Source: an uncultured bacterium (GTDB lineage Bacteria; Cyanobacteriota; Vampirovibrionia; Gastranaerophilales; Gastranaerophilaceae). From it: DNA of 64,000 nucleotides. Made by a program: the position numbers and the translations under genes. Position 1 is the stretch's first letter. Each line of letters starts with the position of its first letter. This document shows, one piece after another, positions 26,189 through 36,097 of the stretch. The notes under the pieces are model-generated. The model was not told the origin of the DNA. It searched no databases and saw only the letters and a list, made by a program, of their open reading frames with translations. The DNA is taken from assembly GCA_902760645.1 (NCBI GenBank), contig CACWHC010000014.1:40017-104016 (forward strand), read 5' to 3'.

Positions 26189-27310
26189 GTGGACAAGTTA
26201 AATTTAACCAATTTTGCAGCAAAATTTTCATATCAGCAAATGAAAATAAAACAATCCTCACAAGGGACTGTTCATAAGTCTTTTATGCCTTCAAATGCAC
26301 ACAAAGCTGCACCCGCACCCCAATCCCCTGCACCTGCAGCGGCTTCCGGCACTCCGCAAATGGGTCAGCTGGCAGGCAGCGACACCTCAGCTTACGTTAA
26401 AGATTTGATGAAATTACCAAAACATATGAACGAATTTGTTTATATGGTTCAGAGAAATCTAAGCCACATGCAGATGAGTAGATATCTTGCCGAGCAGTAT
26501 GCAATGAGAGGAATGAATCCGAACCTTACTTCCGAGCGTGCTCAAATTCTTGCTCAGTTACAGGGATTATCCGCTGAAGAACTGCAAATTGCCTTAAAAA
26601 GTCAGCTTGCAACGGCAAATACCGCAAATTCATTGAGAAATTTAGAAATACTTTCTAAAGGCAATATAAGTATGTCTATGTTATCGGAAATGCTTCAGGC
26701 AAATGGTAAAGATGCTATTGCAAAACTTATTTTGACTATGGCAAACGCATCTCAGCAAGGTGTAAAAGATTTATCTCAACTCAAAGATACTGCAAAACTG
26801 ATTAATGCAAGTGTTGCAATATCCTCTCAGGATAATCCGGCACAAACTTTAAAAACCTTGTTATTGCTTTATTTGCCGTGGCTGCCGTTGCAGGAGGGTA
26901 CGGATTTTGAAATAGAAATCCAATCAAAAGGCGGAGGTGAAGAAGAATCAAGTGTTCTTGTTATTACCATAACTACAATTAATTTTGGCAAAGTAATTGC
27001 AACATTGATTTTGGAAACGTCAAATTCGGTTCATGTAAATATTGAATGCTCTGACGGTTTCCCTAAAAACGAATTATTATCAAGAATTCATAGTGAAGAA
27101 AAACACTATTCCATGCAGTCCGTTCTGACTTTCCAAAAACTGGAGGCAAAATCCGAAGATACTTCCCGTACAAAAGCCGCTGTTACAATGTCATCTATGG
27201 ATGAGGTTAATCCATATCTTTTGTTGATGTCACATTCCATTATCCGTAATACAATAATTATAGATGACGAAGCCTCTAACGGTATTGTTACACATACAGA
27301 TGAAAATTAA
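26189..27310 (+). CDS. Hypothetical protein, FliK-like C-terminus
   Basis: A 373-aa protein with GTG start; TAATAT lies exactly six bases upstream, so the mRNA may be leaderless. Residues 30-60 are Ala/Pro-rich, the middle is helical, and the C-terminal region (LLLYLPWLPLQEGTDFEI ... GKVIATLIL) resembles the hook-length control (FliK) C-terminal domain. No other flagellar gene is present, so the similarity may reflect another secretion-linked ruler or none at all. Four bases upstream of nothing; glyoxalase gene follows 16 bases later. Confidence 0.5.
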   Translation: MDKLNLTNFAAKFSYQQMKIKQSSQGTVHKSFMPSNAHKAAPAPQSPAPAAASGTPQMGQLAGSDTSAYVKDLMKLPKHMNEFVYMVQRNLSHMQMSRYLAEQYAMRGMNPNLTSERAQILAQLQGLSAEELQIALKSQLATANTANSLRNLEILSKGNISMSMLSEMLQANGKDAIAKLILTMANASQQGVKDLSQLKDTAKLINASVAISSQDNPAQTLKTLLLLYLPWLPLQEGTDFEIEIQSKGGGEEESSVLVITITTINFGKVIATLILETSNSVHVNIECSDGFPKNELLSRIHSEEKHYSMQSVLTFQKLEAKSEDTSRTKAAVTMSSMDEVNPYLLLMSHSIIRNTIIIDDEASNGIVTHTDEN

Positions 27311-27326
27311 TAAGGAGAAAATATAA

Positions 27327-27710
27327 ATGAAATTTTTGCACTCAATGATTAGGGTAAAAGATATTAATGCATCTTTGAGATTTTATACGGAACTTTTAAA
27401 TATGAAAATTAATAAGAAAAAAAGATTAGAAGATTGCGAATTATATTTTCTTGATGACGAAGAAGGTGTTTCTCAAATAGAGCTTACATTTAATGATGAA
27501 ACCCCTGAAGAAGGATATGTTAACGGTAATGCATTCGGACACTTTGCTTTTTCTGTTAAATCACTTGATGAATTTACCCAAAAATTAGAAAAACTGGGAT
27601 ATTCATATCTCTATGAACCTTTTGATTTAAACGGAAAAGGTACAAGAATAGCATTCGTCAAAGACCCTGACGGAAATGAAATAGAACTTATTGAAAAAGT
27701 TATCTGGTAA
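27327..27710 (+). CDS. gloA: Glyoxalase I-like protein
   Basis: A 127-aa vicinal-oxygen-chelate protein of lactoylglutathione lyase type: FLHSMIRVKDINASLRFY at the N-terminus (metal His5), an Glu in SQIELTF, GHFAFSV (His), and DPDGNEIELIE (C-terminal Glu). It would detoxify methylglycoxal-type adducts. TAAGGAG lies before ATG and it probably shares a transcript with the gene before it. Confidence 0.85.
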   Translation: MKFLHSMIRVKDINASLRFYTELLNMKINKKKRLEDCELYFLDDEEGVSQIELTFNDETPEEGYVNGNAFGHFAFSVKSLDEFTQKLEKLGYSYLYEPFDLNGKGTRIAFVKDPDGNEIELIEKVIW

Positions 27711-27722
27711 AATTTAACCTGA

Positions 27723-29381
27723 TTAAGAATAAATTTTCAAAGTTCTTTCAATGTTTTTGGTAACAACAGCTTTAGCGGTTTCGTATTCCTGCGATAATGT
27801 GCTGTGTTCGGTATCAAGAAGTTTTAAAAGGCTGTCATACTGTTCATCTTTAGCGGTTAAAGCTTTTTGTTTTCTTTCAAATTCAGCTTCAGATTGTGCT
27901 GCAAGTTTTTTATTTTGTTGAGAGCCTATATCTGTTGCATTAGTATAAATTATAGAATTCCATTTGGTTTTTTTAAGACCTGTACCTTTGTCATTAGGGT
28001 CTGCAAATTCCACACGTTCAATGGTTACAGCACCTGTTTCAAGAGCATATTTAAGCCATTTTGAACTGTTCATTAATCCGTCTTCTAAAACATCCCAGCG
28101 TTTTTGATTAGTATATTTTCCGCTTAAAGCATTTGTTGCAGATGACTGATAAGTCGTATATCCGTCCTTATCCTGTGATTCACCATTCATTCTGTGCCAA
28201 AGGTTAACATACCATTGAGCCTGATCTTTATCGTTGTATTCATATATCTCTTCTTCTAATGTCGGAGGAACATCCAAAGGATCAGGTTTCTGTTCCATCC
28301 ATGCATTATAATCTTCGTTGTATGTGTCTTTATCAAATACGTCTTTTTCAACTTCTTCCATATATTTAAATCTGTCAATTATAGCCCAGAATCTGTCCCA
28401 AAGTTCAAATACAGTAATGGCAGGCTGACCGTTATCTGTTGCCTGTGTGTATCTCATAATTTCATCGCTACTTACAAAATCCAGATGTTTCAGGTTTTCA
28501 TAATACAGATTTACTATATCCTGCCACAAATCAGGGTCATGTTCGTTATTTTTAATTTTACTTCTTATGCCGACCATTGCGGCTTCTTTGTCGTCTGCCC
28601 ATATTTCACCTTCGGAACTTATAGCACCACCGCCGTAAGGAGCATTTGTTGCCGGTACAATTCCGCTTGAGTTAATTCTTTCGTTTTTGCCAAGTTTATG
28701 ATAAGTAGCTTCCCGTGGTGTACCCGGATATGCGACATAATCCTTGTCATAATCAAGCATTTTTGTCATAACATGTTCTATTTCGTATACACCAAACTCT
28801 GATGCTATTAATTTATCCCAACAGTTGAATCCGTTCATTGTAGTATAAAGTGCATCATAAAGTTCCGTATTTTCCTGAAGAACAGTTTCTTTCGTCCAGT
28901 ATTTTTCGTCTTCCGAATCCGGCTTTAAGCTAATCCATTTTTGATATTCACCATTCCATTTATTTAAGGCTTCAGGATAATCCGGATTATCTACGGTTTT
29001 AAATTTTCCTGTAGGTACTTGAATAATGCCGTATTTGTCAAGAAATTCGTTTATGTTTGCACTATTTTCATAATTAGAGCCATCTAATTCCGATACCAAA
29101 ACTTGTCCGTTTGCATTAGCTAAAGCATACTGATTTTTAAGAGGTGAGTATTGAGATAACACTGCACCTGTTAGTTCTACATTTGTTTTTTCCCCGTTTT
29201 CATCATAAATAGCATAGGTTAATTCTTGTTCGTTCAAGGAATTTACATATTTTTTGCTAAGGTCAGCGGTTTCCTGTGCAAGAGCCTGTTTTGCACGAGT
29301 AACCTGTTGAGCCTTCAATTCGTTCTGCGATATACGGGATGTTATACTTAAAAGTTTTGCTTGTGATGCTGCTAAACCCAT
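27723..29381 (-). CDS. Large helical protein of unknown function
   Basis: A 552-aa protein from ATG 29381 (GGAAAGGA upstream; the frame to 29399 is unlikely). It starts MGLAASQAKLLSITSRISQN, an amphipathic helix like those of flagellin or hook-associated proteins, followed by a long helix, a large Trp/Tyr-rich acidic middle (FELWDRFWAIIDRFKYM, DKDTYNEDYNAWMEQ) and a C-terminal coiled coil. No signal peptide. It could be an exported surface or secretion-substrate protein, but this is a guess from the ends. Confidence 0.5.
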   Translation of the reverse strand: MGLAASQAKLLSITSRISQNELKAQQVTRAKQALAQETADLSKKYVNSLNEQELTYAIYDENGEKTNVELTGAVLSQYSPLKNQYALANANGQVLVSELDGSNYENSANINEFLDKYGIIQVPTGKFKTVDNPDYPEALNKWNGEYQKWISLKPDSEDEKYWTKETVLQENTELYDALYTTMNGFNCWDKLIASEFGVYEIEHVMTKMLDYDKDYVAYPGTPREATYHKLGKNERINSSGIVPATNAPYGGGAISSEGEIWADDKEAAMVGIRSKIKNNEHDPDLWQDIVNLYYENLKHLDFVSSDEIMRYTQATDNGQPAITVFELWDRFWAIIDRFKYMEEVEKDVFDKDTYNEDYNAWMEQKPDPLDVPPTLEEEIYEYNDKDQAQWYVNLWHRMNGESQDKDGYTTYQSSATNALSGKYTNQKRWDVLEDGLMNSSKWLKYALETGAVTIERVEFADPNDKGTGLKKTKWNSIIYTNATDIGSQQNKKLAAQSEAEFERKQKALTAKDEQYDSLLKLLDTEHSTLSQEYETAKAVVTKNIERTLKIYS

Positions 29382-29584
29382 GTAGAAAATCCTTTCCATG
29401 GTCTTTAACGGTAACTGAATACAGAAACTTTAAAAGTTTGTAAAGAAATTTTAATTTCCAAAAATAAAAAATTATTATTGGGCAAAAAAGAAAGTCTCGT
29501 CGATTGACAAGACTTATAAATATACATTTACCCCACAACATGTATAGCATAAACCAAAATTTTTGTCAATATACATGTGTAAAA

Positions 29585-29986
29585 TTAATGAATTTGAAAG
29601 ACACATTTTGTACAATGTGCTTTTGGGTGAAGCATTAAATTGTCTTCCAAATCATACATTTTTGCAATACGAGTAACAAGCGGAGCTCCGCATTTAGGAC
29701 ACTTTAGACCACCTGCACCGTTTAAAATAAGTTCTTTCAAGCTATCTATAATCTGTTCGGATACAAAATTAGTATCAAAATCTTTTTCAAGTTTTTTAAT
29801 TGTATGAGCTTCGCATTTTAGACCTTTAGCGAGTTTTTGTCTTACGGTAACCGGCAAAAAAAGTGTCTTTCCGGCTTCTATTTCTTCTATTTCTTCAAGC
29901 TCAAGATTACATGCGGCAGCAAGTCCTTTTGGCGACATACCCAAATCATCTCTTCTTTTTTGAACAAATTGTGCTAATGTTTTCAT
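29585..29986 (-). CDS. XRE-like regulator with zinc ribbon
   Basis: A 133-aa protein. Residues 4-62 form a helix-turn-helix (FVQKRRDDLGMSPKGLAAAC), and the C-terminal part has CPKCGAPLV ... HCTKC, a four-Cys zinc ribbon. TATAAT is exactly six bases before the ATG, no ribosome site: probably leaderless. Target unknown. Confidence 0.7.
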   Translation of the reverse strand: MKTLAQFVQKRRDDLGMSPKGLAAACNLELEEIEEIEAGKTLFLPVTVRQKLAKGLKCEAHTIKKLEKDFDTNFVSEQIIDSLKELILNGAGGLKCPKCGAPLVTRIAKMYDLEDNLMLHPKAHCTKCVFQIH

Positions 29987-30075
29987 AAAAATATTATAGC
30001 ATGTTTTTAAAAATATATTCTAATTTACATTAAAAGAATGATAAAAAATCATTAGTTTTTTCGTATTATGTAAGC

Positions 30076-30393
30076 ATGTATGACTCGGAAATTGAAGATA
30101 AAGCATTAAAATCGGTAGGTTTGGAGTTAATGTTTATGACTCCGGAAAAGTGTAGCAGTGATAAAGGTATTACTGCAGTAGAACTTGCTAAACTTGTAGG
30201 ATTACCGATAGATGTAGTTAAGAAAAAATTAGTTATACTAAAAGACGCAGGTATCGTCATGGTTAAAGGCATAAACCCCAAATATTGGACTTTTGATAAC
30301 TACAATTTTCAAAGAATGGATGAAGATGATGATGTATACAGACTTCTCTGCAACTTTGATGATGTAGATTTTGACAGATTTTTCCAATACTAA
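30076..30393 (+). CDS. Winged-helix DNA-binding protein
   Basis: A 105-aa acidic protein. ITAVELAKLVGLPIDVVKKK then LVILKDAGIVMVKGI is a winged helix of the ArsR/MarR sort. The C-terminus is strongly acidic (DEDDDVYRLLCNFDDVDFD). TATTAT lies exactly six bases before the ATG, again without a ribosome site. Partner and target unknown. Confidence 0.6.
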   Translation: MYDSEIEDKALKSVGLELMFMTPEKCSSDKGITAVELAKLVGLPIDVVKKKLVILKDAGIVMVKGINPKYWTFDNYNFQRMDEDDDVYRLLCNFDDVDFDRFFQY

Positions 30394-30440
30394 ATATAGC
30401 GTGATGATGTGCGGAAACTTTGGTGGCTGAGTAAAAAAAC

Positions 30441-31454
30441 TTAGCTTACCTGCATTTCTTTTTCAAATCCGAATAATGAACTAACCGATTCATCATCATG
30501 AATTCTTGCAATAGCTTGTGCTAAAAGCGGAGCAACTGATAATTGTTTAATATTTGCCGGCATTTTTTCCATATCAAGCGGAATAGTATTTGTAACGATA
30601 CATTCGGTGATAGGAGCAGAGCCGAGTCTTTCGATTGCAGGACCTGAAAATACAGGGTGTGTAGCACCTACGTAAATTTCTTTCGCACCTCTTGATTTAA
30701 GAAGTTTTGCAGCTTCGGTAATGGTTCCTGCCGTGTCAATAATATCGTCAAACATCAGGCAAACTTTACCTTCAACATCACCGATAACATTTGTAGCAAT
30801 TGCTTCATTATGTCTGTCACGGCGTTTATCAATGATTGCAATCGGGCAGTCAAGACCTTTTGCGAAATATCTTGTTCTGTTTGCACCTCCCATATCGGGT
30901 GAAACAGCAATCATTTCTTCAGGATTAATATTTAAGCTTTTTATATAATTAACCAAAATAGGTGCTGCAAAAATATGATCAACAAGAATATTGAAGAAAC
31001 CCTGAATTTGACCTGTATGCAAATCCATGGCAAGGATTCTGTTTGTACCTGCTGTTGTTAATAAATCAGCAACAAGTTTGGCCGTAATAGCTTCACGACC
31101 GGAAGTTTTTCTGTCTTGTCTTGCATATCCGTAATAAGGAATAACGGCAGTAATAGTTTTTGCACTTGCACGTTTGAATGCATCAATTATAATTAAAAGC
31201 TCCATTAAATTTTCATTAACAGGATTGCATAAAGGCTGGATAATGAATACATCATCCCCTCTGACACTTTCTTTAACCTGAACATAAATTTCGCCGTCAG
31301 CAAAATTTTTAACTACCATAGGTCCTACAGTTGTACCGAGTGCATCGGCAATTTCCTGTGCAAGCTTTGGATTAGAACGTCCTGAAAATAATTTAATATC
31401 GTGAGTAGGGTTAATTGCTCGTTCTAATTCCGGGTAAGCCATTTCTAGTGCCAT
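30441..31454 (-). CDS. prs: Ribose-phosphate pyrophosphokinase
   Basis: A 337-aa PRPP synthetase, making PRPP from ribose 5-phosphate and ATP for nucleotides, His and Trp. Motifs: IKLFSGRSNPKLAQEIA, the flexible-loop region YYGYARQDRKTSGREAITAK, and the PRPP-binding loop MFDDIIDTAGTITEAA. AGAAAGGA precedes the ATG. Slightly longer N-terminus than E. coli Prs. Confidence 0.97.
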   Translation of the reverse strand: MALEMAYPELERAINPTHDIKLFSGRSNPKLAQEIADALGTTVGPMVVKNFADGEIYVQVKESVRGDDVFIIQPLCNPVNENLMELLIIIDAFKRASAKTITAVIPYYGYARQDRKTSGREAITAKLVADLLTTAGTNRILAMDLHTGQIQGFFNILVDHIFAAPILVNYIKSLNINPEEMIAVSPDMGGANRTRYFAKGLDCPIAIIDKRRDRHNEAIATNVIGDVEGKVCLMFDDIIDTAGTITEAAKLLKSRGAKEIYVGATHPVFSGPAIERLGSAPITECIVTNTIPLDMEKMPANIKQLSVAPLLAQAIARIHDDESVSSLFGFEKEMQVS

Positions 31455-31576
31455 CTTTACAATCCTTTCTGCTTTTCCTAAAACGCATGATACATTATAT
31501 ATCGTCTAAAGTGAAAACTCAAATCATTTTTAAGTAATATTACATATAGTTTTAAAACCGTAAAAATGTATTTTTG

Positions 31577-32647
31577 CTAAAATATTTCGTCTGAGTTAAG
31601 TGAAACTTCTTTAACTATTGAATAATCTATAGGAAGAATAAATATAATTTTTCCGTCAGCAGATTTTTTATCCATTTTCATTGCTTCAAGAAGTTTATTT
31701 TCAGGTAATTTGGTAATTTGGCGGAAATAAAATTTTTTCAAAATATCATCTGCAAAAAATCTGTAATTTTTATCAATTAATCCGCGTTTTTCCGCTAATT
31801 TGAATGCAAACCTGATACCCTCAACAACAGCTTCGCCGTGTGTATATTTTTTGTAATTTGTGATTTTTTCTATAGCATGCCCTAAAGTATGTCCGAAATT
31901 CAGAATTTTTCTGAGCCCAAGTTCTTTTTCATCCTGTTCAACAACGGCTATTTTTAATTTAATACAGCTTTCTATTAATATTTCCAAAGTATTCAGATTT
32001 CGGGATAATATTTTTTCCGTATTTTCGTTTATAAAATTGGAAAAATTCAGTTCTTCTTTACAAAAACAGCTTTTTTCAATAAAAATATATTTAACAACTT
32101 CTCCAAGACCAGTTTTGAATTGTCTTTCATCAAGTGTTTTTAAGAAATTAAGATTAATAAAAACAGCTTTCGGCTGATAAAAAGAGCCGATAAGATTTTT
32201 CCCGAAAGAAGTATCAATAGCCGTTTTACCGCCGACAGAACTGTCAACACATGCTAATAATGTTGTCGGAACCTGAATATAATCTATTCCTCTCATATAA
32301 GTAGCTGCGGCAAATCCTGCAATATCACCTGCTACCCCTCCGCCTATTGCAATAATGGCATCTTTACGGGTGAGTTTCATTTCAAAAGCTTTTTCGAGAA
32401 TTTTTTTATAATTATTAAAGTTTTTCTCTTTTTCTCCATCTTTTAATACAAATTTTTCCTCTTTAGAAAATCCCAAAAGTTTTCCGTATAATTTTTCGAC
32501 TTTTTCTGAAATTACAACAAGAACTTTATTTCCTCTAAGGTGTTTGGCAATTTTAGATTTTAAATTTTCTATTTTATCCTGTTCTATGTATATTGGATAA
32601 GCTTCTTCTTTTGCGGAAATTTTTACTTCTAAATTAAGCATTTTCAA
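31577..32647 (-). CDS. aroB: 3-dehydroquinate synthase
   Basis: A 356-aa AroB. NAD site GGGVAGDIAGFAAATYMRG, VPTTLLACVDSSVGGKTAID, metal ligands in LNFGHTLGHAIE and YTHGEAV. Second step of the shikimate pathway. It overlaps aroK upstream by 14 bases, so aroK-aroB form an operon. Confidence 0.96.
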   Translation of the reverse strand: MKMLNLEVKISAKEEAYPIYIEQDKIENLKSKIAKHLRGNKVLVVISEKVEKLYGKLLGFSKEEKFVLKDGEKEKNFNNYKKILEKAFEMKLTRKDAIIAIGGGVAGDIAGFAAATYMRGIDYIQVPTTLLACVDSSVGGKTAIDTSFGKNLIGSFYQPKAVFINLNFLKTLDERQFKTGLGEVVKYIFIEKSCFCKEELNFSNFINENTEKILSRNLNTLEILIESCIKLKIAVVEQDEKELGLRKILNFGHTLGHAIEKITNYKKYTHGEAVVEGIRFAFKLAEKRGLIDKNYRFFADDILKKFYFRQITKLPENKLLEAMKMDKKSADGKIIFILPIDYSIVKEVSLNSDEIF

Positions 32648-33146
32648 TTACCTCTAAGATTTCTTTTGAAATTTCTTCCGGAGTTTTGTTGTCGGTTTGT
32701 GCTATTATATCAGCTTTTAAATAATTAGGCTCTCTTTTATTCATGATTTCCAAAATTCTTTCTGCTGAAACATTTTTACTTAATAACGGTCTGTGAAATT
32801 CATTTTTAATTCTTTTATATATTTCCTCAGCAGAAGTTTTTAAATAAATAACTTTTGCATTACTGCAAATAACTGCACGGTTTTCAGCGTTCTCAAATGC
32901 TCCGCCGCCAAGAGCAATAATTTGATTTTTCTTTAATAAAACAGACTTAATTTTGTTACTTTCGAGCAATCTGAAATGAGGTTCTCCAAATTTCAAAAAA
33001 ATTTCTGAAATTTTTTTACCGGAACTTTTTTCGATTTCTTCATCAATGTCAATTCGGTTATATTCCGGCAAAAGCTTCTCTAACTGTTTTGCAACAGTAG
33101 TTTTACCGCACCCCATCATTCCTATTAATACCAAATTATTTTTCAT
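32634..33146 (-). CDS. aroK: Shikimate kinase
   Basis: A 170-aa kinase with P-loop GMMGCGKTTVAKQL, shikimate-binding GGGAFE and an Arg-rich lid (FHRPLLSKN). Phosphorylates shikimate. TAAAAT lies exactly six bases before ATG, so the aroK-aroB mRNA is probably leaderless. Its promoter faces that of the phosphoesterase at 33189. Confidence 0.94.
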   Translation of the reverse strand: MKNNLVLIGMMGCGKTTVAKQLEKLLPEYNRIDIDEEIEKSSGKKISEIFLKFGEPHFRLLESNKIKSVLLKKNQIIALGGGAFENAENRAVICSNAKVIYLKTSAEEIYKRIKNEFHRPLLSKNVSAERILEIMNKREPNYLKADIIAQTDNKTPEEISKEILEVIENA

Positions 33147-33188
33147 AAGATGATTTTACAACAAATATTTTGGTTATAAAATAAGTTT

Positions 33189-33974
33189 ATGAAATATTTT
33201 TCACTGATAATTTTATTTTTATTTATAATTATGGGAATTTGGTCGGTTTTTGTTGAGCCAAATATATTAGTGGTAAAAAAAATTGTACTAAAAGATAGTA
33301 ATTTAGCCGATTTGAAAATAGTTTTTGCTTCGGATTTTCATATTAAGCCTTATGAAAAATATCGTCTGACAAAGATTGTGAAAAAAATAAACAGACAAAA
33401 TCCTGATATAGTTTTATTAGGCGGAGATTATGTAAGCGGGCATGATGCAAGTTTTACAATGAGTCCCGAAAAAATAGCATCAGAGTTAAGAAAGATAAAT
33501 TCAAAATACGGTACGGCAGCTGTTATGGGAAATCATGACGGTTGGCAAGGCAAATACGGAATTATCAAGGCACTTGAAAATGCCGGTATAACTGTTCTTG
33601 AAAATTCCAACAAGAATTTTGACAGGTTTACTATAGCGGGAATTGAGGATTTACAAACCGGAAATCCGAATATTGAAAAGGCTCTTAAAAATGCAGATAA
33701 AAATATAATACTGCTAACACATAATCCTGATATGTTTCCTCTTGTACCAAATAACGTAAGACTTGTACTTGCAGGACATTTACACGGTGGTCAGATTATG
33801 ATTTCAGGTATTACACCTGCATATATACCTTCCCAATACGGGATGAAGTATCGGTATGGTCTTATAGAAGAAAACGGTAAAACTTTATATACCTCAAATG
33901 GCTTAGGAACAAGCATTTTACCCGTGAGATTTAATTCTGTTCCCGAAATTGTTGTTATAGAATTTTCTAAATAA
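33189..33974 (+). CDS. Membrane-anchored metallophosphoesterase
   Basis: A 261-aa calcineurin-like phosphoesterase (YaeI/YkuE-like). One N-terminal membrane helix, then VFASDFHIKPYEK, VLLGGDYVSG, MGNHDGW, LLTHNPD and AGHLHGGQ, the full set of dinuclear metal ligands. Relatives hydrolyse UDP-diacylglucosamine-like lipids or phosphodiesters. A paralogue is at 46106-47035. TAAAAT exactly six bases before ATG, leaderless pattern. Confidence 0.85.
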   Translation: MKYFSLIILFLFIIMGIWSVFVEPNILVVKKIVLKDSNLADLKIVFASDFHIKPYEKYRLTKIVKKINRQNPDIVLLGGDYVSGHDASFTMSPEKIASELRKINSKYGTAAVMGNHDGWQGKYGIIKALENAGITVLENSNKNFDRFTIAGIEDLQTGNPNIEKALKNADKNIILLTHNPDMFPLVPNNVRLVLAGHLHGGQIMISGITPAYIPSQYGMKYRYGLIEENGKTLYTSNGLGTSILPVRFNSVPEIVVIEFSK

Positions 33975-34039
33975 AAAGCAATTTTTGTTAATAAAAATAC
34001 TTTATATAAATACACGGGGTTTATATAAAGGGGAATTTT

Positions 34040-34966
34040 ATGCCTGATTATGAATTAGGATATGTCAGATTAATGAGATTAAATCAGTTAATGTTTTCGT
34101 CATTGCAAGCAGCTAATCCGAGAAAAAATCTGACGCATTTATCTAATCAGAATATAAGTGATATATTATCCGGAAAAGGGGCTTCTGCAGAAGGTCTTGT
34201 AACATTGGGAAATAATACTTCAAGGCAATTAAATTATTTTGGTGAACGTTCAAGAGATTTGATGTATGAGATTCCTCATAAAACTCGTTTACTAAATATT
34301 GCACAAAATTATATCGGCAGAATAGTCGAAGTTACGCCCGAAGAATACCGTAAAATGCCTTATAAAGACAAACAAAAAACTCAAATGGCAATAATCGGAA
34401 GCTACGGAACTCCTGATGAAGCATGGTGTGCCCATACTGTAAGTTATTTATGCAGACTTGCAGGTGTAAACACAGGCGGACATAAAAAAGGTGTTTCTCA
34501 GTTTATAGAATGGGGACAGCAAAACGGCAGATATAAAGCAATAAAAACAAATACAATAAGTGAAAGTAACTATGATAAAGAGCGAAAATACAGAGCAGAT
34601 CAGATTAAAAAACAATCAAAACAGATGAAAGAAGGAGATTTAATTATCTGGAAATCCGATGGTATTTCTTATACCCAAAACGGTTTTGTTTATTCTAATG
34701 CAAGTCATATTGGTATTATTGAATGCGTAAATCCTGACGGTACAATTTCTGTTATTGAGGGTAATGCAAATGAATATAAAAAACACGGCAAATACGAAAG
34801 ATTAATTGCAAATAACGAACCGGAAGCACGATGTGGTAATCAGACGGTAGGCGAAGCACAGGAAATAAATCCCCGTGACGGCATAATCAGAAAAGTCTAT
34901 ACACCGGAACAGCTTGCCGCAGACGGATACAGCGGTTATATTAATATGCAGGGGCTTGTAAAATAA
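34040..34966 (+). CDS. CHAP-domain peptidoglycan hydrolase
   Basis: A 308-aa protein; GGGG precedes ATG. The central domain has EAWCAHTVSYLCRLAGV (catalytic Cys), then SHIGIIECVNPDGTISVIEG (catalytic His), the pattern of CHAP/amidase cysteine peptidases acting on cell-wall peptides. No classical signal peptide: the N-terminus is polar, so export is by another route or it acts inside. It lies between the phosphoesterase and a MarR gene. Confidence 0.7.
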   Translation: MPDYELGYVRLMRLNQLMFSSLQAANPRKNLTHLSNQNISDILSGKGASAEGLVTLGNNTSRQLNYFGERSRDLMYEIPHKTRLLNIAQNYIGRIVEVTPEEYRKMPYKDKQKTQMAIIGSYGTPDEAWCAHTVSYLCRLAGVNTGGHKKGVSQFIEWGQQNGRYKAIKTNTISESNYDKERKYRADQIKKQSKQMKEGDLIIWKSDGISYTQNGFVYSNASHIGIIECVNPDGTISVIEGNANEYKKHGKYERLIANNEPEARCGNQTVGEAQEINPRDGIIRKVYTPEQLAADGYSGYINMQGLVK

Positions 34967-35064
34967 TATTTTAATTCAGAAGTTTATTAATACTCTGTTG
35001 ATATATCAATTTATTGACTTATAAACTGGAATTATTTACAATAGAGTTTATAAGAGGATGAATA

Positions 35065-35526
35065 ATGAAAGAGATTAAACCTGAACATTATGTTGATACG
35101 ATAATTTATTCTGTTGACATGATTATAAAAAATTTGAAAAACGAATTAAAACAAAAAGTGGATAAACTGGGTTTAGGGATAACCGGCGAGCAGTTTGTAG
35201 TTTTGGATACAATTTTTTGTAATGAAAATATGTACCAGCAAAAATTGTCGGATATTTTGATGAAAGACAAATCAAATACCACGAGAATTTTAAAAGTTCT
35301 TATGAAAAAGGATTTGATAACAAGAACTGCCGGTAACGTTAATAACAGACTGGTTTATATGCTGAATATAACAGATAAGGGAAAAACTCTTGTAAAAACA
35401 AATATGCCAAAAATAAAAAAATTTATTGCCGATATTTTCCAAAATATAACAGATGAAGAAATAGATATTTTGCATTCAATGAGCAAAAAATTTCAAAGTG
35501 ATTTGGAATCAAGCAAAGTAAATTAG
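35065..35526 (+). CDS. MarR-family regulator
   Basis: A 153-aa MarR winged-helix protein: ITGEQFVVLDTIFCNENMYQ, LSDILMKDKSNTTRILKVLM, KKDLITRTAGNVNNRLVYML (the wing). Usually a dimeric repressor released by small molecules. It converges with an HxlR gene; the two stops are five bases apart. Confidence 0.88.
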   Translation: MKEIKPEHYVDTIIYSVDMIIKNLKNELKQKVDKLGLGITGEQFVVLDTIFCNENMYQQKLSDILMKDKSNTTRILKVLMKKDLITRTAGNVNNRLVYMLNITDKGKTLVKTNMPKIKKFIADIFQNITDEEIDILHSMSKKFQSDLESSKVN

Positions 35527-35530
35527 AAAA

Positions 35531-35911
35531 TTATTTTTCCGATGTTTTATTCGGTAAATTTTTTGATTTTTTATTTTGTTTTTCTGTCAGTTTAAGAAAT
35601 TCTTTATAAGCGCTGCCCCATTGTTCCATAGAATCAAGAACCACAGCAAGACTGTAACCAATGTCAGTTAAGGTATACTCTACTCTTGGTGGCATTTGTT
35701 TATATTCAATTCTTTGCAGCAAACCTGAATCTTCCATACTGCGGAGGTTTGTTGTCAGGACTTTTTGCGTAATTTTACCGACAGAAATTTTTAATTCGCC
35801 AAAACGCTTTGTCCCCGTAAGCAGTTCTTTAATAATAAGGGGTTTCCACTTTGTATCAAGCATAGAAAGCGTAATTTCGATATAATTTTTTGGCAAGTCC
35901 TTAGCCTTCAT
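35531..35911 (-). CDS. HxlR-family regulator
   Basis: A 126-aa HxlR-type winged helix: LDTKWKPLIIKELLTGTKRFG, ITQKVLTTNLRSMEDSGLL and RVEYTLTDIGYSLAVVLDSM. The usual N-terminal redox Cys is missing. An imperfect dyad TTAGT...ACTAA at about 35920-35942, overlapping its start region, may be its operator. GGAG is before the ATG. Confidence 0.88.
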   Translation of the reverse strand: MKAKDLPKNYIEITLSMLDTKWKPLIIKELLTGTKRFGELKISVGKITQKVLTTNLRSMEDSGLLQRIEYKQMPPRVEYTLTDIGYSLAVVLDSMEQWGSAYKEFLKLTEKQNKKSKNLPNKTSEK

Positions 35912-36007
35912 AAAATCTCCGTTAGTATATTTTGGTAACTAAACAATATTAGCATATGAATTGATTCAGGGCAAGATTATAACGATTTAATCAAAACTGC
36001 GAGTTTT

Positions 36008-36074
36008 AAAAAAGGCTTGCCAAAACCTAAAATTCAACCCGATATAATTTCGGGCGGGGTGACAAGCCTTTTTT
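36008..36074. terminator. Terminator after metG
   Basis: AAAAAAGGCTTG (36008-36019) pairs with CAAGCCTTTTTT (36063-36074), enclosing a smaller hairpin CCCGA..TCGGG. T-runs on both strands make it bidirectional; it lies 24 bases after the metG stop. Confidence 0.8.
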
Positions 36075-36097
36075 GATAAAAATAATAAAATAAGACA